Part shown: in pieces, positions 1-8,157 of the stretch
How the letters are laid out: every line of letters starts with the position of its first letter
How positions within the stretch are numbered: position 1 is the first letter of the stretch
Source: Ensifer sp. LC11
GTDB taxonomy: Bacteria > Pseudomonadota > Alphaproteobacteria > Rhizobiales > Rhizobiaceae
DNA length: 64,000 nt
Assembly (NCBI RefSeq): GCF_001695835.1
Contig: NZ_MBSO01000004.1
Location: forward strand, 1 to 64,000
Reading direction: 5' to 3'
The notes under the pieces: generated by a model
The model's database searches: none
The model's input: only the letters and a program-made list of their open reading frames with translations
Told to the model about the DNA's origin: nothing
Made by a program: the position numbers and the translations under genes

Positions 1-79
1 CCGAGACCGGCGTGAGCGCAGGCCGCCACTTTTGCCACCCGGAAACCCGCCCCAACGTCAGCACCAAATCCACAAAACA

Positions 80-105
80 AAACCCGCCGAAAAATCGACG
101 GGTTT
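80..105 (-). terminator. Rho-independent terminator downstream of mbfA
   Basis: Two 11-base arms (80-90 and 95-105) pair with a single mismatch that becomes G-U when read on the minus strand. On that strand the stem is followed by a T-rich tract (positions 79 down to 71). It lies about 70 bases past the mbfA stop, so it probably ends that transcript. Confidence 0.55.
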
Positions 106-118
106 GTCAGCGGTCTGA

Positions 119-146
119 GGGCCGGTTGAACCGGCCCTTTTGCTTT
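119..146 (+). terminator. Rho-independent terminator for a gene left of the window
   Basis: A GC-rich 8-bp stem (119-126 with 130-137) with a short loop is followed on the plus strand by a T-rich tail (138-146). No gene ending here can be recognised in the first 118 bases, so the transcript it serves starts outside the window. Confidence 0.6.
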
Positions 147-175
147 TGGGGTGTTCGCCCCGCAAGGGCATCCAG

Positions 176-1159
176 TCAGGCGTTGCCGATCAGGATACCG
201 GCAGCCAGGACCAGACCGCCGCCGAGCACCACCTGGAATGCGGCGCGCAGGAAAGGTGTCTCCATGTAGCGGTTCTGGATGAAGGCAATCGCCCAGAGTT
301 CGAAGAAGACGATCACCGCGGCCGTGACGGTCGCCGTCCAGAAATGCGGGATCAGATAGGGCAGCGCATGGCCGAGACCGCCGAGCGCGGTCATGATGCC
401 GGAGGCAAGGCCGCGCTTGATCGGCGAGCCACGGCCCGAGAGTTTGCCATCGTCGTGGGCAGCCTCGGTGAAACCCATGGAAATGCCGGCGCCGACCGAA
501 GCCGAGAGGCCGACAAGGAAAGTCTGCCAGGTGTCCTGGGTGGCGAAGGCGGCGGCAAAAATCGGGGCAAGCGTCGAGACCGAACCGTCCATCAGTCCCG
601 CAAGACCGGGCTGAACGTAAGTCAGAATGAATTGGCGGCGGGAGGTCTGTTCCTCCTCGGCGCGCACATCCTCCGGCGTATGCTTCTCCCCGAGCCGGCG
701 GGCGAGCGATTCATGCGATTTCTCGGCGATCGCGAGGTCGCCGAGCAGCTTGCGGGTCGCGGCATCCTGCGTTCTTGCGGCGGCCTGAACATAGAAGCGG
801 TGCGCGGTCTCCTCCATCGCCTCGGCCTCCTCGCGCGCCTTCTCGATCGGCATCTCTGCGATCAGCCAGTCGGGCTTGCGATCGGGAAAGTCGCGCACAT
901 GCTCGCGCCGGACGAGCGGGATGCGGTTGCCGAAGCGGGCCACATGCAGGTCGATCAACCATTGCCTGTGGTGGCTCTCCTCTTCCGCCATCTCCTCGAA
1001 CACTTTTGCCGACTGGGGATATTGCTCGCGCAGGGCGTCGGCATAGGCGAGGTAGATGCGGCCGTCGTCCTCCTCGGAGGAGATGGCAAGCGCCAGGATT
1101 TCCTGCTCGCTCAGGGAAAGAAAGGGGCGTTTGGACCGGGAGAAGAGACGCGAAAACAT
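176..1159 (-). CDS. mbfA: MbfA-type membrane-bound ferritin / VIT1-family iron exporter
   Basis: The 327-residue protein has an N-terminal ferritin-like (erythrin) domain, about residues 15-165, with paired Glu and ExxH iron ligands (Glu30, Glu60-His63/Glu61-His64, Glu117/118, Glu146-His149). A C-terminal VIT1/CCC1-like membrane domain (about 175-327) has four or five hydrophobic segments. In rhizobia this architecture is MbfA, an inner-membrane protein that exports iron and protects against iron and peroxide stress. Fifteen bases upstream of the start lies a perfect iron-control palindrome, and the gene for its expected regulator Irr is in this window (45864-46301). Function is inferred from architecture plus promoter; the family assignment is strong. 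Confidence 0.9.
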   Translation of the reverse strand: MFSRLFSRSKRPFLSLSEQEILALAISSEEDDGRIYLAYADALREQYPQSAKVFEEMAEEESHHRQWLIDLHVARFGNRIPLVRREHVRDFPDRKPDWLIAEMPIEKAREEAEAMEETAHRFYVQAAARTQDAATRKLLGDLAIAEKSHESLARRLGEKHTPEDVRAEEEQTSRRQFILTYVQPGLAGLMDGSVSTLAPIFAAAFATQDTWQTFLVGLSASVGAGISMGFTEAAHDDGKLSGRGSPIKRGLASGIMTALGGLGHALPYLIPHFWTATVTAAVIVFFELWAIAFIQNRYMETPFLRAAFQVVLGGGLVLAAGILIGNA

Positions 1160-1174
1160 TGAGAGAAAACCTTC

Positions 1175-1191
1175 TTTAGAATAATTCTAAA
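1175..1191 (-). promoter_or_regulatory. ICE motif (Irr box) in the mbfA promoter
   Basis: TTTAGAATAATTCTAAA is a perfect 7-3-7 palindrome, 15 bases upstream of the mbfA start codon. It matches the iron-control element bound by Irr in rhizobia. In the family model Irr binds when iron is scarce and represses iron-storage and export genes such as mbfA. Confidence 0.88.
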
Positions 1192-1324
1192 AATAGAAAC
1201 CGAGCCGGCCAGCGTCAAGGCCAAAGCCATGCAATCATGCAACAATTGCTCGACAGAGCGTCGCGGCTCAGCCACCATGAGGTTGCCCCACTGCCCTCTT
1301 TACCCTCCCGGAGCAATCGCCTCG

Positions 1325-2155
1325 ATGAGGACCATCTATCCGCTTTCCGACAGCAAGGATACGTTTCTCGATCGTCTCGGCGCCAGGCTTGCCGCCCGCC
1401 TGCAGACGCAGACCCTGGGCTACGAGCCCTATACGCCCTCCGATCAGGAAACGCTCGCGCGCACGCTCAGGCCCGGCGACGTGCTCTTGATCGAGGGCAA
1501 CCAGAAGGTTTCGGCGGCGATCAAGTATCTGACGCAATCGACCTGGTCGCATGCCGCCTTTTTTGCGGGCGACCAGATGCCGTTATCGCTCGACGAGGCG
1601 ACCTTGCCGGTGATCGAGCGGCCGCAGCTGATCGAGGTCAATATCGGCGAGGGCTGCGTTGCGGTGCCGCTGAAGAAATACGCGTCGTTCAATACGCGCA
1701 TCTGCCGGCCGATCGCGCTGACGCCGGATGATCGCGCGGCACTCGTCGGCTTCATGATCTCGCGGCTCGGGATGAAATACGATCTGAAGAATATCCTCGA
1801 CATGCTGCGTTATTTCATGCCGACGCCTCCCGTGCCGGTGCGTTGGCGCAGGCGCTTGCTTGCCTTCGGTTCCGGTGATCCGACGCGGGCGATCTGCTCG
1901 ACGCTAATCGCCGCCGCCTTCGAGCAGATCCGCTACCCGATCCTGCCCGAGGTCACCCGGGCGCCCGGCCGTGCCGCCGCGACCTCGACCTATTCGCGCG
2001 AGGAGATCCTGCACATCCGGCACCATTCGCTCTATACGCCGCGTGACTTCGACCTCTCGCCCTTCTTCGCCATCGTCAAGCCAACGCTCGAATTCGGCTT
2101 CGACTACAAGCGGCTGCGCTGGCAGGGAGACACGGAACAGACGTTCAAAGGTTGA
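1325..2155 (+). CDS. YiiX/YebB-like permuted NlpC/P60 (lipo-like) hydrolase
   Basis: A 276-residue protein of the permuted papain-like YiiX family. It has the conserved RPGDVLLIEG strand (about 49-58), a His in TWSHAAFF (His76), an acidic residue in the following strand (Glu104) and a Cys in AICSTLI (Cys191), which are the expected catalytic positions. Members are proposed lipid or peptide hydrolases; the substrate here is unknown. I chose ATG 1325 because GGAG sits 11 bases upstream and the ATGs at 1229 and 1277 would add a low-complexity, non-conserved extension. Its stop overlaps the end of the convergent cfa gene by 11 bases. Confidence 0.75.
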   Translation: MRTIYPLSDSKDTFLDRLGARLAARLQTQTLGYEPYTPSDQETLARTLRPGDVLLIEGNQKVSAAIKYLTQSTWSHAAFFAGDQMPLSLDEATLPVIERPQLIEVNIGEGCVAVPLKKYASFNTRICRPIALTPDDRAALVGFMISRLGMKYDLKNILDMLRYFMPTPPVPVRWRRRLLAFGSGDPTRAICSTLIAAAFEQIRYPILPEVTRAPGRAAATSTYSREEILHIRHHSLYTPRDFDLSPFFAIVKPTLEFGFDYKRLRWQGDTEQTFKG

Positions 2156-3386
2156 GCGAGAGCGCCTGTTCGCGGGTCATGAACTCGCGCTGGCGATCGG
2201 TAATGTAATCGCGCACGATCGGGGCGGCGTCGCGGGAACGCGACAACTGCATGTGAAAGACGAGCTGGCTGCCGGTGCGGAACATCATCTCGGCGCTGAT
2301 CAGATAGAACTCCCACATGCGGGCGAAGCGCTCATCATAGAGCGCGATCACCTTGTCGCGGTTCGCCTCGAAACGCGCGCCCCAGTGCGCAAGCGTCGTG
2401 GCGTAGTGCACCCTCAGGAACTCGAGATCGGTAACCCAGAGGCTGTTGCGCTCGACCACCTCGAAGACCTCCGACAGCGCCGGCGAATAGGCGCCCGGAA
2501 AGATGTATTTCCGGAGCCAGGAGCTCGCCATGCCGGGCGGGCTCATATGGCCGATCGAATGCAGCACGGCGAGGCCGTCATCCGGCATCAGCGCGTTCAG
2601 CTTCTTGAAGAACTCGTCATAGTGATGCACGCCGACATGCTCGAACATGCCGACCGAAACGATCCGGTCGAACGGTCCCTGAACGTCGCGATAGTCCTTG
2701 AGCTCGAAGCGCACCCGGTCCGAAAGGCCCGCCTTGCGCGCCCGTTCGGTGGCAAGCGCCTGCTGTTCCTTCGAAAGAGTCACGCCGAGCACCTGAACAT
2801 CCGCCAATTGCGCGAGATACATCGCGAGATCGCCCCAGCCGCAGCCGATGTCGAGCACCTTCATGCCGGGCTCCAGGCAGAGCTTGGAGGCAAGCAGCCG
2901 CAGCTTGTTGCGCTGCGCCGTTTCGAGTGTCTCGTTCGGCTTACGAAAATAGGCACAGGAGTAGAGCATGTTCTCATCGAGGAACAGCTTGTAGAATTCG
3001 TTGCCGAGATCGTAGTGGTGCGCAACGTTCTGCTGCGCCTTGCCCTTGGGATTGGCCTGCTGGCGCTTGCGAAAGCGCATCTTTACCGCGCGCAGGATCT
3101 TCTGGATCGGGTAGGAGCCGAGCGACAGCCGGTTGATCGAGAACAACGTCAGGAAATCCCTGAGTGTCGAGCCCTCCTCGAAGCGCATGGTGCCGTCCAT
3201 GTAAGCTTCTCCGGCCGCGAGCTCCGCATTGAAGACGAGGCTGCGATAGAGCTTCTTGTCGGTGAGCCGCATCGTCACTTCCGGCCCGGGTGTGCCTGAA
3301 AAGACATGGCGCTTGCCATCGGCATCGATCACCGTCAGGCGACCCTTGCGAATGAACGACTTCATCATATGCGACAATGGGAACAT
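2145..3386 (-). CDS. cfa: Cyclopropane-fatty-acyl-phospholipid synthase
   Basis: The 413-residue protein methylenates the double bond of unsaturated acyl chains in membrane phospholipids using S-adenosylmethionine. Diagnostic elements are HHYDLGNEFY (123-132), MLYSCAYF with a conserved Cys (144), the SAM motif VLDIGCGWGD (177-186) and MFEHVG, in family order and at normal length. The start has a GAGAGGG Shine-Dalgarno 5 bases upstream. Rhizobia often carry two cfa genes; which paralogue this is cannot be told here. The 3' end overlaps the convergent YiiX-like gene by 11 bases. Confidence 0.93.
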   Translation of the reverse strand: MFPLSHMMKSFIRKGRLTVIDADGKRHVFSGTPGPEVTMRLTDKKLYRSLVFNAELAAGEAYMDGTMRFEEGSTLRDFLTLFSINRLSLGSYPIQKILRAVKMRFRKRQQANPKGKAQQNVAHHYDLGNEFYKLFLDENMLYSCAYFRKPNETLETAQRNKLRLLASKLCLEPGMKVLDIGCGWGDLAMYLAQLADVQVLGVTLSKEQQALATERARKAGLSDRVRFELKDYRDVQGPFDRIVSVGMFEHVGVHHYDEFFKKLNALMPDDGLAVLHSIGHMSPPGMASSWLRKYIFPGAYSPALSEVFEVVERNSLWVTDLEFLRVHYATTLAHWGARFEANRDKVIALYDERFARMWEFYLISAEMMFRTGSQLVFHMQLSRSRDAAPIVRDYITDRQREFMTREQALSLNL

Positions 3387-3610
3387 GCAGACCCTCTCGT
3401 GACAAACCGTCGTATCGGCGCCGGCATCCTAGCACCCGATTTTCGAATTGCGCCCCCTAAATTTGCGGTTGCTGATCGAGCGCTCCGCCGCCTTGAGGTT
3501 CATCAGCCTCACCCGCCTGTTGCTATGCCGGGACACGGCCCGCGCGTGCGACTTGCGGGATCGCCCTGCACCCGGACCGTCAGCGATCCGTTGAGCGATG
3601 AAACAGAAAC

Positions 3611-3650
3611 GACGACGGGGGCGGCAGGTTGAACCTGCCGCCCCCGTTGA
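3611..3650 (-). terminator. Strong hairpin terminator downstream of efp
   Basis: A nearly perfect GC-rich inverted repeat (arms about 3616-3630 and 3632-3646) lies 36 bases past the efp stop, and on the minus strand it is followed by a T-rich stretch. The rest of the roughly 300-base interval 3387-3685 holds no gene that I can support. Confidence 0.7.
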
Positions 3651-3685
3651 TGCGATCATTCGTTCGTAACGGTCCTTGGACCGTG

Positions 3686-4255
3686 TCAGTCCTTGGCGCG
3701 CTCGACGTAGGAGCCGTCTTCCGTGGCGATGACGACGCGGGTGCCAGCCTGGATGTGCGGCGGAACGAGCGTGCGAACGCCGTTCGACAGAACCGCCGGC
3801 TTGTAGGACGAGGACGCCGTCTGACCCTTGACGACCGGCTCGGTCTCGGTGATTTCGAGGGTCACGTGACGCGGCAGGTCGATCGCGATCGCCAGGCCCT
3901 CGTGGATCGAAAGAATGCAGGCCATGCCTTCCTGCAGGTAGGCCTTGAGGTCGCCGATGTCATCGGTGGTCATGACCAGCTGGTCATAGCTTTCCGGGTT
4001 CATGAAGTGGAAGCCTTCGCCGTCTTCATAAAGGAAGGTGTGCTCGCGGTCTTCGACGAAGGCGCGCTCGACCTGCTCGGTCGTGCGGTAGCGCTCGGAG
4101 ACCTTCACACCGTCGGAGATGCGGCGCATGTCGACCTGGGTCACCGGCGTGCCCTTGCCCGGGTGGAAGTTCTGGGCAGTAAGCACGACATAGAGCTTGC
4201 CGTCGACGTCGAGAACGTTGCCCTTACGGACAGATGAAGCGATGACCTTGACCAT
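3686..4255 (-). CDS. efp: Translation elongation factor P
   Basis: At 189 residues this is normal EF-P length, with the KOW-like N-domain and OB-fold domains. It relieves ribosome stalling at polyproline. The modified residue is visible: Lys34 in HPGKGTP, the site of beta-lysylation by EpmA after EpmB isomerises lysine. Both enzymes are encoded divergently just upstream (4416-6517), so this is a compact EF-P plus modification locus. The start ATG at 4255 is the conserved [13 protein letters not shown] start; the upstream extension of the frame is not conserved. Confidence 0.96.
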   Translation of the reverse strand: MVKVIASSVRKGNVLDVDGKLYVVLTAQNFHPGKGTPVTQVDMRRISDGVKVSERYRTTEQVERAFVEDREHTFLYEDGEGFHFMNPESYDQLVMTTDDIGDLKAYLQEGMACILSIHEGLAIAIDLPRHVTLEITETEPVVKGQTASSSYKPAVLSNGVRTLVPPHIQAGTRVVIATEDGSYVERAKD

Positions 4256-4415
4256 TAGTCTTCCTTGTAACAGAGGTATGCGCGACACGGCGGGCCGGAA
4301 ACACTGGCCCTGAAGGACGCGGAAAGAAGGATTTCGCGCCGCCACTACCCTAATTTCGCGCAAATAGCCAGCCTGAGCCGGTATCTGCGCGAAGAAAGCC
4401 TGGACTGAACCGATC

Positions 4416-5468
4416 ATGCCGCATGCCTCACCCTGGTGGACACCGGATGTCCATGCCGACCGGCGCCCGTTTCTTCTCGGCCGCAACCGGATCCAATCGG
4501 CGTTGCGCCGGTTCTTCGAGGCGCGCGACTTCATCGAGGTCGACACCGCGACGCTGCAGGTCTCGCCCGGCAACGAGGCGCATCTGCATGCCTTCCCGAC
4601 GGAAGCCCTCAATCACGACGGCTCCAGCCATCCGCTCTATCTGCACACCTCGCCGGAATTTGCCTGCAAGAAGCTGCTTGCCGCCGGCGAGGAACGCATC
4701 GCCTGCTTCGCCCATGTCTATCGCAATCGCGAACGCGGGCCGCTGCACCATCCTGAGTTCACCATGCTCGAATGGTACCGCACTGGTGAAAGCTACGAGG
4801 CGCTGATGCGCGACTGCGCCGAGATCCTGGCGCTTGCGGCAGACACCACCGGCACGAAGCAGTTCGCCTTTCAGGGACAGAGCTGCGATCCTTTCGCGAC
4901 GCCGGAACGGCTGAGCGTCGCGGAAGCCTTCGAGCGCTTCGCCGGCATCGACCTCCTGGCCTCGATTGCGGCGAACGGCGAAACCGATCGCAACCAACTG
5001 GCCGCGGCAATGACGGCGGCCGGACTTCGCGTCGCGTCCGACGATACCTGGGCCGATCTCTTCAGCCGGGTGCTGGTCGAAAAGGTCGAACCGCATCTCG
5101 GCTTCGGCCGCGCGACGATCCTTGACGAATATCCGGTGACCGAAGCCGCACTCGCACGACCGACCGCGCGCGACCGGCGCGTTGCCGAGCGCTTCGAGCT
5201 TTATGCCTGCGGCGTCGAACTCGCCAACGCTTTTGGCGAACTCACCGACGCGACCGAGCAACGCCGACGCTTCGAGATGGAAATGACGGAGAAGGCGCGC
5301 GTCTATGGCGAGACCTACCCGCTCGACGAGGATTTCCTGGCAGCACTCGCGATCATGCCGGAAGCGAGCGGCATCGCGCTCGGCTTCGATCGGCTGGTGA
5401 TGCTGGCAACCGGGGCGTCGCGGATCGACCAGGTGCTGTGGGCGCCGGTAGCGGAGACACAGCCGTGA
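4416..5468 (+). CDS. epmA: EF-P--(R)-beta-lysine ligase EpmA (GenX/PoxA)
   Basis: The 350-residue protein is a class II lysyl-tRNA synthetase catalytic core without the anticodon-binding domain. Class II motifs are seen in [41 protein letters not shown] and the C-terminal [12 protein letters not shown]. It transfers beta-lysine to Lys34 of EF-P. It is divergent from efp with 160 bases between, and overlaps epmB by four bases (GTGA), so the two enzymes are translationally coupled. Confidence 0.93.
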   Translation: MPHASPWWTPDVHADRRPFLLGRNRIQSALRRFFEARDFIEVDTATLQVSPGNEAHLHAFPTEALNHDGSSHPLYLHTSPEFACKKLLAAGEERIACFAHVYRNRERGPLHHPEFTMLEWYRTGESYEALMRDCAEILALAADTTGTKQFAFQGQSCDPFATPERLSVAEAFERFAGIDLLASIAANGETDRNQLAAAMTAAGLRVASDDTWADLFSRVLVEKVEPHLGFGRATILDEYPVTEAALARPTARDRRVAERFELYACGVELANAFGELTDATEQRRRFEMEMTEKARVYGETYPLDEDFLAALAIMPEASGIALGFDRLVMLATGASRIDQVLWAPVAETQP

Positions 5469-6517
5469 ACGTCCACCGCCCGATCAAGACAGCACGCGAA
5501 CTCGTCGAGGCGTGGCTCGTCGACGGCGCCCAGGAAACCGCCATTGCCGCGGTTGCCTCGCGCTACGCCGTCGCGATCAGCCCTGACATTGCCAGCCTCA
5601 TCGACCCCAACGATCCCGCCGACCCGATTGCGCGGCAGTTCGTGCCGGATGCGGCCGAGCTGACGCTTTTGCCTGAAGAGCGCGAAGACCCGATCGGCGA
5701 CAAGTCGCACAGCCCGGTGCCTGGCATCGTCCACCGCTATCCGGACCGCGTGCTTTTGAAGGCCGTGCATGTCTGCCCCGTCTATTGCCGTTTCTGCTTC
5801 CGCCGCGAGATGGTCGGGCCGCAGGGTCTGGGCACGCTGACGCCAACCGAACTCGATGCTGCGATCGCCTATATCTGCGAACACGAGGAGATCTGGGAAG
5901 TGATCCTCACCGGCGGCGATCCGCTGGTGTTGTCGCCGCGCCGGCTCACCGAACTGATGGAACGGCTGAAAACCATACCGCATGTGAAGATCGTCCGCTT
6001 CCATACGCGCGTTCCCGTGGTCGAACCGTCGCGCATCGATGACGCACTGGTCGCGGCACTGAAGGCGAGCGGCAAGGCGACCTATGTGGCGCTGCACGCC
6101 AATCACCCACGTGAGTTGACGCAAGAGGCGCGCGCCGCTTCGGCCCGCCTGATCGATGCCGGCATCGTCATGGTCAGTCAGTCGGTGCTCCTGAAAGGAG
6201 TCAACGACGACGCGGATGTACTGGCCAGTCTGATGCGCGCCTTCGTCGAAACGCGGATCAAGCCCTATTACCTGCACCATCCGGATCTGGCGCCTGGCAC
6301 CAGCCATTTCCGCCTGACGATCGAGGAAGGCCAGGCGCTGGTTGCAGCCTTGCGCGGGCGGGTTTCGGGCCTCTGCCAACCGACCTACATCCTCGATATT
6401 CCCGGCGGCCACGGCAAGGCGGTGATCAGTGCGGCGGCGATCGCCGCCGATGGCGGCGGCTGCTACACGGTCACCGATTTTCGCGGCGGCGAACACACCT
6501 ATCCGCCGAAGGGCTGA
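5465..6517 (+). CDS. epmB: EF-P (R)-beta-lysylation protein EpmB (lysine 2,3-aminomutase family)
   Basis: A radical-SAM lysine 2,3-aminomutase-like enzyme of about 350 residues. The CxxxCxxC iron-sulfur motif is Cys104/Cys108/Cys111 in VCPVYCRFCFRRE, followed by the LTGGDPLVLS strand. It makes (R)-beta-lysine for EpmA. I place the start at GTG 5465, which overlaps the epmA stop as GTGA; a GTG at 5438 is possible but would overlap epmA by 31 bases. No EpmC-like hydroxylase is nearby. Confidence 0.92.
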   Translation: MNVHRPIKTARELVEAWLVDGAQETAIAAVASRYAVAISPDIASLIDPNDPADPIARQFVPDAAELTLLPEEREDPIGDKSHSPVPGIVHRYPDRVLLKAVHVCPVYCRFCFRREMVGPQGLGTLTPTELDAAIAYICEHEEIWEVILTGGDPLVLSPRRLTELMERLKTIPHVKIVRFHTRVPVVEPSRIDDALVAALKASGKATYVALHANHPRELTQEARAASARLIDAGIVMVSQSVLLKGVNDDADVLASLMRAFVETRIKPYYLHHPDLAPGTSHFRLTIEEGQALVAALRGRVSGLCQPTYILDIPGGHGKAVISAAAIAADGGGCYTVTDFRGGEHTYPPKG

Positions 6518-6620
6518 TGCCACGCACGAAATCGAATTGCATCAAGCATCTGAAATTTCAGCAAAACTTCAAACAGCATCATTTTTCTTGGCGTCACCTG
6601 AGAAAAAATCGTAGAGGCGC

Positions 6621-6646
6621 GTCACAGGTGTCCGACCTCAATCGTC
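6621..6646 (+). promoter_or_regulatory. ECF41-type promoter
   Basis: GTCACA (6621-6626), then exactly 16 bases, then CGTC (6643-6646), about 40 bases before the AhpD-like gene. This matches the described ECF41 promoter (TGTCACA, 16-base spacer, CGTC) apart from the first base, and the downstream operon encodes an ECF41 sigma factor. It predicts positive autoregulation of the pair. Confidence 0.82.
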
Positions 6647-6686
6647 ACATGGTCATAAGCAACACAACAACGATGGAGTTGAGACC

Positions 6687-7115
6687 ATGACCGATAAAGC
6701 CGTCCGCTACGAGCAGGAAATCCCCGATGTGCTCGGCGCGCTTGCCGATGTGCACAAGGCGATGGATCTGCACGGGCTCGACCGGACCATTCACAACCTG
6801 GTGCAACTTCGCGCCTCGCAGATCAACCGCTGCGGTTTCTGTGTGAAGATGCACACCAAGGAATCCCGCACCGAAGGCGAGAGCAACGAGCGGCTCGACC
6901 GCATCATCGTCTGGGACCAGGTCAATGACTTCACACCGCGCGAGAAGGCAGCGCTTGCCTGGACCGAAGCCTTGACCGAACTCGAGCCGCGCACCGACTT
7001 TGCGCCGCTCCGCGTCGAGTTGCGCCAGCATTTCAGCGAAAAGGAGATCAGCGTCATCACCTCGACGGTGGCGATGATCAACCTTTGGAACCGCATCCAG
7101 ACTTCGAGGCACTGA
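6687..7115 (+). CDS. Carboxymuconolactone decarboxylase-family (AhpD-like) protein
   Basis: A 142-residue protein with the AhpD-like redox motif CGFCVKMH (Cys-x-x-Cys-x-x-x-His, about residues 51-58) in the helical CMD fold. Such proteins are thiol peroxidase-like or small-molecule-modifying enzymes; the substrate is unknown. ECF41 sigma genes are typically linked to one carbohydrate, oxidoreductase or epimerase gene that is their main target; CMD proteins are a common type. Here the sigma gene starts one base after the stop and an ECF41 promoter lies upstream, so this is the probable regulon. Confidence 0.88.
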   Translation: MTDKAVRYEQEIPDVLGALADVHKAMDLHGLDRTIHNLVQLRASQINRCGFCVKMHTKESRTEGESNERLDRIIVWDQVNDFTPREKAALAWTEALTELEPRTDFAPLRVELRQHFSEKEISVITSTVAMINLWNRIQTSRH

Positions 7116-7116
7116 C

Positions 7117-8010
7117 ATGAACGACACCAAGCACATGCAGATTTTCGAGGAGGCGCGCCCGCGCCTCCTCGGCCTTTCCTACCGCATCCTCGGCTCACGT
7201 GCCGACGCGGAAGATGCGGTACAGGACACGTTCCTGAAATGGCAGGAGGTCGACCACGCCTCGATCGAAACGCCCGCGGCGTGGCTGACGACCGCGTGCA
7301 CACGGCGCTGTCTGGATCTGCTGAAAGCCGCCCACCGCAAGCGCGTCGACTATGTCGGCGCATGGCTGCCGGAGCCGATCCACACCGCGGCCGAGGACAA
7401 TGCCGAGGAGAAGCTGGCACTGACGTCATCGCTGACGACGGCCTTCCTGCTGATGCTCGAGCGGCTGACGCCGAAGGAGCGCGCGGCCTATCTGCTGCAC
7501 GAGATTTTTGGCCAACCCTATGACGAGGTCGCCGAAACGCTCGACATGCAGGAGGCGGCTGCCCGCAAGCTTGTGTCGCGCGCCAAGACGAACATCGGGC
7601 TCGAAAAGGCCCGGCATCAGACGCCGCGCGAGCGACAGGACGAGCTCTTGTCCGCGTTCCATCAGGCAATCCACGGCGGCAATGTTGGCGGGCTCTCGGC
7701 ACTCCTTTCGGCGGATGTGAAACTGACTGCCGATGGCGGCGGCAAGGTCGCGACCGTGCTCGGCGTGCTCTCGGGCAAGGAGACGGTGCTCGCCTTTATC
7801 ATCGACCGGCTTACCGAATACTGGGCGCACTATGTCTGGGAAATCGGCGACATCAACGGCGGCCGCGGCATTGTGCTGCGGGACGAGGCGAAAAACGAGA
7901 TCGCCGCGACGGTCGCCTTCGGCTATGACGGCGATGGAAACGTCAACGACATCTTCATCATGCGCAACCCGGACAAGCTCACGCACTTCGGCGAGGCTGC
8001 GCTCCACTGA
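7117..8010 (+). CDS. ECF41-family RNA polymerase sigma factor with SnoaL-like C-terminal extension
   Basis: The 297-residue protein has sigma-2 (about 10-75) and sigma-4 (about 105-160) regions followed by a SnoaL/NTF2-like domain. The three hallmark ECF41 motifs are all present: WLPEP (83-87) in the linker, DGGGK (205-209) and NPDKL (283-287) in the C-terminal domain. In this group the fused domain replaces an anti-sigma factor and controls activity. The gene is one base downstream of the AhpD-like gene and shares its promoter. Confidence 0.92.
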   Translation: MNDTKHMQIFEEARPRLLGLSYRILGSRADAEDAVQDTFLKWQEVDHASIETPAAWLTTACTRRCLDLLKAAHRKRVDYVGAWLPEPIHTAAEDNAEEKLALTSSLTTAFLLMLERLTPKERAAYLLHEIFGQPYDEVAETLDMQEAAARKLVSRAKTNIGLEKARHQTPRERQDELLSAFHQAIHGGNVGGLSALLSADVKLTADGGGKVATVLGVLSGKETVLAFIIDRLTEYWAHYVWEIGDINGGRGIVLRDEAKNEIAATVAFGYDGDGNVNDIFIMRNPDKLTHFGEAALH

Positions 8011-8157
8011 CATTGCGGCGCTGGCCGCGCGAACGCGATATCCCACGCCGGCCGGAGCGTTTCCAGCAATGTCGTGGCGCGGTCCTGCGCCCGGAATTGC
8101 GAACAATCCTGTGAGCCGGCGCCCGTTCGCGCCGCCGCCCACGCACGAGGCTCTGAC

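Noticed and set aside
1-118. Possible 3' end of a gene entering from the left.
   Set aside because: All frames are short and unrecognisable; only the terminator at 119-146 suggests an upstream transcript.
3306-3660. Short open frames in the gap between cfa and efp.
   Set aside because: They lack Shine-Dalgarno sequences and contain the efp terminator; no recognisable protein sequence.
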